Below are positions 18,736 through 25,981 of a stretch of DNA of 64,000 nt, one piece after another (within the stretch, counting starts at the first letter, position 1; the number at the start of each line of letters is the position of its first letter). The stretch is from Bacteroides intestinalis DSM 17393 (lineage in GTDB: Bacteria; Bacteroidota; Bacteroidia; Bacteroidales; Bacteroidaceae): the NCBI RefSeq assembly GCF_000172175.1, contig NZ_ABJL02000008.1, positions 1,550,001-1,614,000 on the forward strand. The letters run 5' to 3'. Both the position numbers and the translations under genes were made by a program. The notes below the pieces were generated by a model that did not search any database, was not told the origin of the DNA, and saw only the letters and a program-made list of their open reading frames with translations.

Positions 18736-20052
18736 TTATCTTTTTTCATTCAATGAATACACAATCGGCTTCCGCAGTGCATACCATGCCGGAATCAATG
18801 CTGATAATAAATTCAGCAAGATACAGAACAAAAGAGCAACAACAAATACCGCCGGGGCAAACAGCACCTCACCGGAAACCAGCACATTCACTCCTTCCGG
18901 AACCGGTTCGGCCCAGTCTTCCAATATCATAAATACCCACTCACGACAAGTATACAGGGCGAACCACGCCAACAATAATCCCAATACACCACCCAACAAT
19001 GTCAATAAGAGGTTCTCCCACATCACTTGTGAAAGTAATCCGCCACGGTCGGCACCGAATGACTTACGCACTCCCATCTCCGACAAGCGGCTTTCCATAC
19101 GGCTCGCTATCATTCCGCTCAAATTCAAGGCAGGAACCAGCAGGAGCACCAGCAATATTAAAAGGAGATAACGTATCTGTGCCCATGCACCGGTTGTCAT
19201 ACTAGGATAAGGTTTAAACAATCGCTGCAAATGGGAAGTAGGTTGCTCCCAAAGATTCACCTGCCATTCATCCGCATGCAACAGATTTTCCTTACGGACA
19301 ATTTCCTGAATTTCGGCACGCAACGCTTCGGCTTGCGCATCGTCCTTTACAAGAAAAGTAACACCAAATGCACCTAAATAAGGTATTCCATAATTGGAGT
19401 CACGATATTTAGGAATTACACTATAAGGAATATAGACTTGAGCGTATGAATCCGAAGTCAGATAACTTGCACTACGCACAACACCACAAACGCGATAATT
19501 GACATAATCCAAACTGAATGAGCGTCCCACCACACCTTCGGCCGTGTCAAACAGACGACGAGCCAGTTCTTCTGTTATGACAGCCGTACAGATACCGCTT
19601 TCAAGGTCGGACGTAGTAAAAGGCTTACCTTCCGAGAAATTAAATGGATAGATGCGAAAGAAATTCGGGTCAACCAACTTTAAACTTACTGTAAAATCCC
19701 CACTGCGGTCGACCGGTTGAATATAATTGTCATCTGACCTGTTATTCATGAACCCCGAAACAACCTCAGCATTCTTCAACGGATAAAACCACTCTTGTAA
19801 TGCCTGATAAGAAACGGCCCATTGAAAAGTCTGTTTATTCTGCTCCGTTCCTTTTTGAAAGCTTGCAGAAGTCAGATAAAGCGTTTGCATGCGATTCACC
19901 TCCGGATAAACCGGAGCTACTTTAACGTAGTAAATCACAGCAACAATCATGGTCATAGCAATAGCCAGCCCTGTACCGACTATATAAAGGGTACTGAAAA
20001 GCGGATTCTGCTTCAACAAGACCCATGCTTGCTTCAAATAGATTTTTACCAT
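18736..20052 (-). CDS. FtsX/MacB-type half-permease, class B (pair 2)
   Basis: 438 residues, the longest class B member. Class B marks: LKQNPLFSTLYIVGTGLAIA, YPEVNRMQ, VPALNLSGMIASRMESRLSE, RKSFGADRGG and ENLLLTL, with the tail YSLNEKR. A short acidic insertion (about WAEPVPEG) lies between the third and fourth membrane segments. It begins 24 bases after the pair 1 class A stop. Confidence 0.88.
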   Translation of the reverse strand: MVKIYLKQAWVLLKQNPLFSTLYIVGTGLAIAMTMIVAVIYYVKVAPVYPEVNRMQTLYLTSASFQKGTEQNKQTFQWAVSYQALQEWFYPLKNAEVVSGFMNNRSDDNYIQPVDRSGDFTVSLKLVDPNFFRIYPFNFSEGKPFTTSDLESGICTAVITEELARRLFDTAEGVVGRSFSLDYVNYRVCGVVRSASYLTSDSYAQVYIPYSVIPKYRDSNYGIPYLGAFGVTFLVKDDAQAEALRAEIQEIVRKENLLHADEWQVNLWEQPTSHLQRLFKPYPSMTTGAWAQIRYLLLILLVLLLVPALNLSGMIASRMESRLSEMGVRKSFGADRGGLLSQVMWENLLLTLLGGVLGLLLAWFALYTCREWVFMILEDWAEPVPEGVNVLVSGEVLFAPAVFVVALLFCILLNLLSALIPAWYALRKPIVYSLNEKR

Positions 20053-20076
20053 CCCTGAATATATTAAGTTATTTGT

Positions 20077-21336
20077 CTACTCGTGATGCAATGCTTCCGC
20101 CGGTTGCTCTTTCATAATCCAGCGTGCCGGCACCGCAATGCCCAATACAATCATCATTGCGAGAGTTCCCAATGAAATAGCAAAATCTACAATCCAGCGA
20201 CCTGCCGTATAAGGAACTTTAGTACTCAATAAATCCATGTGATGGAAATTGAACACGATAATAATGATAGGAATCAACGCCAGTAACAGAATTAATAATC
20301 CCTCCGTATTGAGCCAGAATACAACCCGCCCCTTCGACGCACCGACAGCCATACGCAATCCCGTTTCCGAACGGCGTGCCTGTGTACGCATCCAGAAAGT
20401 CCCGGTAACGCCGAAAAACACATTCAGCAACAAGAAGGCGACAATGAGTTGTACCATTTGCCAATCCGTTATCACATAATCTATACGATCGGCACGCATT
20501 TCTTTAAAACCTGTTACAGCATTTACATAGATATTGCCGGACGTCAACCGTTCACCCAAAGAAGCAAGCCATTCTTCCATCTCAGTCTGTGTCATGTCAC
20601 GCTTCATGCGTAGCGAATATTCCAATGAAGAAGGACGATACCACTCGAAAAGCTCCTCCATCGTAGAACCGGAAGCTTTGATATAAAACGTGGGAGTAGC
20701 CGGTTCAAAATCATTCTCACGAATAGTAGGGGCAACAGCCAGTACAGGCGTCCCGTCCAATTCGCCGGTATTTACCAACCGCCCGCGCGGTTCCTTCCCA
20801 CCGAAAAATTTCTGCGCTACCTTCTCCGTCAGGATAACCTCATCTTTTGCCGGATTTTCCAGTTCGCGGATATGTTTTCCATTCACGTCATGAATGCCGA
20901 AAACTTCAAAGAAACCGACATCACCCAGTTGGCGGTGCAAAGATTCCGAATAAGCATTGACGCTATCCGCACCTGCCGGTTCAACGCTCGTCCACGAATT
21001 TCCCTGACTGTAGGGGCAACTGTAAAAGCTGCATCCCACAGCCTCCACCTCACCGGTATTCATCAGTCGTCGAGTCAATTCCGTGATACGTTCCCAACAT
21101 TTGGCTCCACGCTCGTCCTCGCCTGTATAATCTTCGTTATCAGATTCCATTTCCTCCAGATGAAGCCGCCAGCAACGATCGATGTTATAACCTAAAGGCT
21201 CATTATAAAGAGTGTATTTACTATACCCGCCATCCGTAATCATAAAGACAGCCAGTAAAACCAATGCCAGTTCGGCAAATATCCAGCCATTCTGTTTGCG
21301 CTGGTTCCATATCAGAGTGATAAGATGACGTATCAT
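20077..21336 (-). CDS. FtsX/MacB-type half-permease, class A (pair 1)
   Basis: 419 residues. Starts MIRHLITLIWNQRKQNGW, has GVTGTFWMRTQARRSETGLR, MAVGASKGRV and the tail AEALHHE. The extracytoplasmic domain is unusually acidic just after the first membrane segment (EEMESDNEDYTGEDE). Its start is three bases after the stop of the class B gene, the tightest spacing in this unit. Confidence 0.88.
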   Translation of the reverse strand: MIRHLITLIWNQRKQNGWIFAELALVLLAVFMITDGGYSKYTLYNEPLGYNIDRCWRLHLEEMESDNEDYTGEDERGAKCWERITELTRRLMNTGEVEAVGCSFYSCPYSQGNSWTSVEPAGADSVNAYSESLHRQLGDVGFFEVFGIHDVNGKHIRELENPAKDEVILTEKVAQKFFGGKEPRGRLVNTGELDGTPVLAVAPTIRENDFEPATPTFYIKASGSTMEELFEWYRPSSLEYSLRMKRDMTQTEMEEWLASLGERLTSGNIYVNAVTGFKEMRADRIDYVITDWQMVQLIVAFLLLNVFFGVTGTFWMRTQARRSETGLRMAVGASKGRVVFWLNTEGLLILLLALIPIIIIVFNFHHMDLLSTKVPYTAGRWIVDFAISLGTLAMMIVLGIAVPARWIMKEQPAEALHHE

Positions 21337-21339
21337 GGT

Positions 21340-22611
21340 TTATTCTTGATTGTTCAACGATTTGACAATGTTATACTTTCCGGCACGCCAGGCAGGAATG
21401 CCGGCACATAGCAGGTTCAGCAGGAAGATGAAAAGCAAAGTCACCAGAAATGTTTCCGGACGTATCAGCATCTCCGCGTTGAATTCCGTACCTGACGGAA
21501 AGAAGATATCACGTGTCAGTAACAAGACACCGATGGAGAACATCAGTCCGAATATACCACCGATGAAAGTAATTATGAGATTCTCATCGAGGACCTGACG
21601 GAAAACATTACCTGCACTCGCTCCAAACGCTTTACGAACACCTATCTCTGCACGCCGTTTACGAAAGTTAGCCAGTGTAATGCCAATCATATTGAGCGCC
21701 GGAAGCAGCAATAGGAAAAACATGAAACTGCCTTGTTGCAAAACCCAATTGCTATAGGGAATTTCATTAACAAAACCGCTATTATTGGTAACCAACAGAT
21801 CCAGATTAGTCATCGGTCCGTTAAAGAAACTGACAGCATATTCCGACGTATTCGTATTCAGTTGTTTGGTAACCTTATCCACCTCTGCACGGATAGCGGT
21901 AAAATCATCGGTGTCATGTGCCAGCATCACAACATTAAAAGGACCTACCAGCCCCTCATACACATTGGCAGCCGTCTCCATAGCAGCACTCGAATTATAG
22001 GGCAACCATACATCCGAATAGGCGTAACGGGCAGTACGAGGTACATCTTTCACCACACCACATACCGTGTATTCTGTCCGATTAACAAGTAATCTCTGTC
22101 CCTTTACCTCCGTCTTACCGAAGAGGCGGCGTGCCAGTTTCTCACTGATAACTGCCTTACGAATGCCACTTTCATTGTCTTCGCATGTAAAAGGAGCGCC
22201 ATTCAGAAATGTGTAATCGAATATTTTCCAAAAACGTTCGTCTGTATAGGTAGCCCGGTATTTTGTAAAGGTACGTTTGGCAACGGAACTAACGGATACC
22301 GTGTTACGGGTATAGCCACTCACCTCCTGCGGAGTTTTCAGATTATAGAAAAGCTCACGTACCACACGTTTTCCCATTCCTCCATTATTCCAGTTCCCAT
22401 CATTACTTTTCATGAAAGAACGGGTTGCAATTATGTGCAACATACGACTACGCTCTGTCTCCGGTGCATACTCTGCCAGGCGCACCTGTATCACAAGAAT
22501 AATCATCATTACAGCAGTTATAGCCAATGCTGTTCCGGCAATAGAAAGTCCGCTAACCAACGGATTTTCTTTCAGCAGACTCCACGCTTGCTTCAAATAT
22601 ATCCTCAACAT
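21340..22611 (-). CDS. FtsX/MacB-type half-permease, class B (pair 1)
   Basis: 423 residues; first permease after the adaptor gene. Class B marks: LKENPLVSGLSIAGTALAI, PETERSR in place of PEVNRSR, LPALNMIGITLANFRKRRAE, RKAFGASAG and ENLIITF. The 87-base gap to the adaptor contains a palindromic interspersed repeat (22627-22694), the largest gap inside this unit. Confidence 0.88.
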   Translation of the reverse strand: MLRIYLKQAWSLLKENPLVSGLSIAGTALAITAVMMIILVIQVRLAEYAPETERSRMLHIIATRSFMKSNDGNWNNGGMGKRVVRELFYNLKTPQEVSGYTRNTVSVSSVAKRTFTKYRATYTDERFWKIFDYTFLNGAPFTCEDNESGIRKAVISEKLARRLFGKTEVKGQRLLVNRTEYTVCGVVKDVPRTARYAYSDVWLPYNSSAAMETAANVYEGLVGPFNVVMLAHDTDDFTAIRAEVDKVTKQLNTNTSEYAVSFFNGPMTNLDLLVTNNSGFVNEIPYSNWVLQQGSFMFFLLLLPALNMIGITLANFRKRRAEIGVRKAFGASAGNVFRQVLDENLIITFIGGIFGLMFSIGVLLLTRDIFFPSGTEFNAEMLIRPETFLVTLLFIFLLNLLCAGIPAWRAGKYNIVKSLNNQE

Positions 22612-22626
22612 ATCTTTCTTATTTTC

Positions 22627-22694
22627 AAGCTATAAGTTACAAGCCACGAGTTGCTGCAACCCTCACCCCAAAAGGTACTTGTAACTCGTAGCTT
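22627..22694. repeat. Interspersed palindromic repeat, copy 1
   Basis: Arms 22627-22643 and 22678-22694 pair at 15 of 17 positions (AAGCTATAAGTTACAAG against its partner). The same element, with CACGAGT-GCTGC-like text after the left arm, is present at 44549-44620. It lies between adaptor and permease in one transcription unit and could trim expression of the distal genes. Confidence 0.7.
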
Positions 22695-22698
22695 GTAG

Positions 22699-23946
22699 CT
22701 AATTCAACTTCAGTTTATTCTTATTTTTATACTGGCTCATGTCGCTCACCACCACCTGGTCACCCGGCTGCAAGCCACTGATAACTTCAACAAACTCAAA
22801 GTTGCTATCACCCAGTTGCACTTTACGTTTCACGATTTCTTTATCAGAGTCACACACAAAGAGATCATACTCGCCACGTCCTACATAATAAGAAGCATTG
22901 GCGATACGCATCACATCTTCTTTCACGGCATTCATCACATATACATCCGTCTTCAATCCCGAACGCAAACGACGGTTATTATCCTCATTCAGTTGTACAG
23001 TGAAAGAAATCACTCCGTTTTTTGACAACGGCGTCACACTGCTGACCGTACCTTCCAGTTTCTCACTGCCAATCTTCACAATCGCTTTGCCACCGGCAGC
23101 CACACGGTCACCATACGTATCTGCTATTTCACCTTCCACCTTGAAATGGCTAAGATCAGAAATCACGGCAAGCTGGCTTCCCTGAGAAACCTGTGCACCG
23201 ATCTGGTTATTAATATAGGTAAGGATAGCTTTGCGCGGAGAACGAACCTGTGCATCATCCAGCGTTCGCTTCATCTCGGCAAGACCTTTGCGGAAGATGC
23301 TGAAATCCAACTCCTGAACTTTATATTCGGCAGCAAGCACTTCTTTCTCATTATCATATTGTTGTTTCAGCTGTTCGTATTCCAACTGGGCTACGTTATA
23401 GCTAAGTTCTGCTTGGCGCACTTTATCCGTAGTTCCCGAACCCAGGCTATCAAGATATTGCTCATTACGCAACTCCACTTTCTTGCGATTCAACTGCATG
23501 GCGGAAACCTTAATCTTCATAGACAGGTCGTTCAGTTTGGTCTGGTTGTTCACGCGCAACTGATCCAATTTGTAGCTGCGCATCTGCTCTTCGTCTAACA
23601 ATTTTTTATAGTCTGTCTCTACACTTTGCAAGTCAAGTTTCAAGATCGGCGTACCTACATCCACACTATCGCCACCTTTCTTATATATCTCGACGATACG
23701 GGTATTGATAGGAGAGTTGATAATCTCCTCGAAAGCCGGTACCACTTTTCCGGATGCACTTACACTGACTTCAATCGTGCCTTTATCTACTGTGGAAAGT
23801 ACCAGGTCTTTTGCTTTCACTCCCGTACGCATCAATGAAATGAGTACGCTGATAACGACTATACTTGCCACGCCGATGCCTCCGTAACGGATAATTTTCT
23901 TGTTGCGTTCTTTGTTACGCACTGCTTTTGGTATTTCTCTGTCCAT
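22699..23946 (-). CDS. HlyD/MacA-family periplasmic adaptor
   Basis: 415 residues. A single N-terminal membrane anchor (about 25-45) is followed by a biotinyl-lipoyl-like half (VSASGKVVPAFEEIINSP), a long helical hairpin rich in Leu, Gln and Lys (about 110-230), the second lipoyl half, a beta-barrel domain and a C-terminal membrane-proximal domain. This is the MacA layout: an adaptor linking a MacB-like pump to a TolC channel. It is the first gene of its unit, 93 bases from the sigma-54-like -12 element. No TolC gene is near, so the outer-membrane partner must come from elsewhere. Its pairing with the downstream permeases is inferred from order. Confidence 0.9.
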   Translation of the reverse strand: MDREIPKAVRNKERNKKIIRYGGIGVASIVVISVLISLMRTGVKAKDLVLSTVDKGTIEVSVSASGKVVPAFEEIINSPINTRIVEIYKKGGDSVDVGTPILKLDLQSVETDYKKLLDEEQMRSYKLDQLRVNNQTKLNDLSMKIKVSAMQLNRKKVELRNEQYLDSLGSGTTDKVRQAELSYNVAQLEYEQLKQQYDNEKEVLAAEYKVQELDFSIFRKGLAEMKRTLDDAQVRSPRKAILTYINNQIGAQVSQGSQLAVISDLSHFKVEGEIADTYGDRVAAGGKAIVKIGSEKLEGTVSSVTPLSKNGVISFTVQLNEDNNRRLRSGLKTDVYVMNAVKEDVMRIANASYYVGRGEYDLFVCDSDKEIVKRKVQLGDSNFEFVEVISGLQPGDQVVVSDMSQYKNKNKLKLN

Positions 23947-24038
23947 GTTGAATATTGAGTTATTTATTATTTTATAAGTTTTCAGCCTTCGCCCGCTTTC
24001 AAAAACGAACAGGCATATTATTCACATTATTTATATAT

Positions 24039-24054
24039 ACTAAATGCGTGCCAA
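24039..24054 (-). promoter_or_regulatory. Sigma-54-like -24/-12 promoter of the adaptor transcription unit
   Basis: The minus strand reads TTGGCACG, four bases, TAGT. The -24 half matches the sigma-54 consensus fully; the -12 half is weaker (TAGT for TTGC). It lies about 93-108 bases before the adaptor start and has an enhancer dyad 55 bp upstream, the same geometry as at 14730-14806. Confidence 0.65.
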
Positions 24055-24096
24055 AAACGTAAATAGCTGAAAACAAGAAGATAGAGAAAAAAGAAT

Positions 24097-24116
24097 GGTG
24101 TCCGATATCGAACACC
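24097..24116. promoter_or_regulatory. Enhancer-type dyad upstream of the adaptor promoter
   Basis: GGTGTCCGATATCGAACACC is a 20-bp palindrome with one mismatched pair. A weaker copy (TGTACATTTTCGGATA) begins 19 bases further upstream, at 24118. It shares GTGTTC-N6-GGACAC and the 55-bp spacing to the -24 GG with the site at 14789-14806. Confidence 0.68.
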
Positions 24117-24162
24117 CTGTACATTTTCGGATAAATCAATAAGCCTTTGAATGGCAACGAAG

Positions 24163-24360
24163 CAAGCTAATTTCAAAGATACTAAAAGCTAATTTCGAAG
24201 ATACTAGAAACTAATATCGGAGTGCCTACAAACTAATATCACGGATACTAAAAACTATTCTTACCACAAATATTTTTCTTTCTTACAACAGATATAAAAG
24301 TATCATACAATAATTATATAAGTTTCTTACAACAGATATTGTAAGAATAATAATTAGGAA
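24163..24360. repeat. Tandem 22-bp intergenic repeats
   Basis: Four clear units of exactly 22 bp run from 24163 to 24250; each has CTAATWTC near its start and most end in GATACTA. The two ends form a weak dyad around a 3-base centre. The 22-bp register continues in degraded form: TTCTTACAACAGATAT at 24280 recurs at 24324, 44 bases later. This array, the regulatory sites and the terminator at 24403 fill the 520-base gap between the adaptor and the glucosaminidase genes; no gene is seen there. Confidence 0.7.
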
Positions 24361-24402
24361 ATTAATTATTAGTTGGATGCGGTACGGAGATTAATAATTA
24401 GT

Positions 24403-24440
24403 GGAATAGAATCTAATCCGTAGCAAGTAGATTCTATTCC
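24403..24440. terminator. Terminator after the LysM glucosaminidase gene
   Basis: A perfect 13-bp stem (24403-24415 with 24428-24440) lies 26 bases past the stop codon of the leftward glucosaminidase gene. The T-run is better on the plus strand (CCCCTTTTATG) than on the minus strand. Confidence 0.6.
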
Positions 24441-24466
24441 CCTTTTATGCCAATCAGAAATGCCTG

Positions 24467-25393
24467 TTATCTCAGCCTCAACCTATCTCCCACTTCAGGA
24501 ATATATTCATCATCTTTCCGGTTCATCTTATACAGGTTCTTCAACCGTATACCGTACTTTTGCGAGATGGTATGCATGGAGTCGCCATCTTTCACGATGT
24601 AAACAGTATGCCGCTTAGAAGCTTTCTTTTTCTTACCTTTCAGATAGATGATATCACCCGCCTCCAACGTATAATCCTTATGCAGGTCATTGTACTTCAC
24701 AAGCTTCTTCCAACTGATATCGAACTCCTTGCCCAATAAGCGGAAAGTATCACCGTCACGAGCTACGATATAGGCTATATCATTAGCTATATATACCTGA
24801 TGCGGATTAGCCAGCCAGGGTTTCTTCTTCAGTTCTTTCTCCCAATTACGGTTTTCACGATTACTCATACCGCGACTGTCATACTTATAAAGTTCATAAT
24901 CCTCTATAATCGTTATCAGACGGTTCGCATAAGAGGGATCAGTAGCATATCCGGCTTTCTTCAAACCACGTGCCCAACCTTTATAGTCCGTAACCTTCAA
25001 ATCGAACAGGAATGCATAACGTGCACCCCGCTTCAGAAAAGCAGAATGATCTTCATAAGAATCTCTGGGATTACTGTAAGCCCGAAAACATTCATTGCGG
25101 GCATCGTCATCATGACGCACTGTGCGTCCACGCCAGTTACTACCGCACTTAATACCGAAATGGTTATTACTTTTGCGTGCCAATGCACTTTGTCCGGCAC
25201 CACTTTCAAGAAGTCCCTGAGCCAGAGTAATACTGGCAGGTATCTTGTGTTCCTTCATTTGTTGTACGGCAAGCGGAGCATACTTCTCTATATATTCCAC
25301 GTAACGGGCATTCTTGCGCTGCGCCTGAGCGGCAACGGTACAAACCAGAAGTGCCAGGATTGCAGTGAGTCTGATAGCGTTCATTCTATTCAT
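24467..25393 (-). CDS. Exported glucosaminidase with two LysM domains
   Basis: 308 residues. A signal peptide ends near AAQAQ (about residue 24). The glucosaminidase domain (about 30-180) has the general acid in AQGLLESGAGQS and the conserved SNNHFGIKC. Two LysM peptidoglycan-binding modules follow at about 205-250 and 263-307, the second reading HTVYIVKDGDSMHTISQKYG. It should cleave beta-1,4-linked N-acetylglucosamine in peptidoglycan during growth or septation. It stands alone, between the permease promoter region and the divergent cdd gene. A second Met at residue 4 is an equally good start. Confidence 0.92.
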   Translation of the reverse strand: MNRMNAIRLTAILALLVCTVAAQAQRKNARYVEYIEKYAPLAVQQMKEHKIPASITLAQGLLESGAGQSALARKSNNHFGIKCGSNWRGRTVRHDDDARNECFRAYSNPRDSYEDHSAFLKRGARYAFLFDLKVTDYKGWARGLKKAGYATDPSYANRLITIIEDYELYKYDSRGMSNRENRNWEKELKKKPWLANPHQVYIANDIAYIVARDGDTFRLLGKEFDISWKKLVKYNDLHKDYTLEAGDIIYLKGKKKKASKRHTVYIVKDGDSMHTISQKYGIRLKNLYKMNRKDDEYIPEVGDRLRLR

Positions 25394-25430
25394 AGCAATA
25401 TAAGTTGAGGTACAAAAATCTTAAAAAGAA

Positions 25431-25460
25431 TTGGAATTACCAATCTCTTTTCTAACTTTG
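25431..25460 (+). promoter_or_regulatory. Bacteroides -33/-7 promoter of cdd
   Basis: TTGG at 25431-25434 and TAACTTTG at 25453-25460, separated as in Bacteroides housekeeping promoters. The cdd start is 32 bases after the -7 box. Confidence 0.7.
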
Positions 25461-25491
25461 TAACATTAATTACAATATACATCACTGCCTT

Positions 25492-25971
25492 ATGAAAGAT
25501 TTGACCTTACAAATTGACATTAAAATATACGATTATAGTGAATTAAATGATGCCGACCGCCAACTCATAGATTCAGCGCGCGAGGCTACCCGGCGTAGCT
25601 ATGCCCCCTATTCACACTTTTCAGTAGGCGCCGCTGCACGGTTGGCAGACGGTACAGTTGTCACAGGTACCAATCAGGAGAATGCAGCTTACCCGTCAGG
25701 ACTTTGTGCCGAACGTACCACTTTATTTTATGCAAACTCCCAATATCCTGACCAGGCAGTAGAAACTCTTGCCATTGCCGCATGCAATGAACGGGATTTC
25801 CTGGATGATCCGATTCCTCCCTGTGGTGCATGCCGCCAGGTAATGCTTGAAACGGAAAAACGATTCAAGCATCCCATGCGCATTTTACTTTTCGGGAAAA
25901 AAGGTATCTATGAAATGAAGAATGTAGGTGCTTTGTTACCTCTATCATTCGACGCATCTTCCATGGAGTAA
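25492..25971 (+). CDS. cdd: Cytidine deaminase
   Basis: 159 residues, normal for the homotetrameric cytidine deaminases. The zinc site is complete: CAERTTLF provides the first Cys and catalytic Glu, and PPCGACRQ the other two Cys ligands. SHFSVGAA near the N-terminus is the usual substrate-side motif. It converts cytidine and deoxycytidine to uridine forms in pyrimidine salvage, in the cytoplasm. It converges with the hybrid kinase gene, the stop codons lying 11 bases apart. Confidence 0.96.
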   Translation: MKDLTLQIDIKIYDYSELNDADRQLIDSAREATRRSYAPYSHFSVGAAARLADGTVVTGTNQENAAYPSGLCAERTTLFYANSQYPDQAVETLAIAACNERDFLDDPIPPCGACRQVMLETEKRFKHPMRILLFGKKGIYEMKNVGALLPLSFDASSME

Positions 25972-25981
25972 TCCTTCTGAT

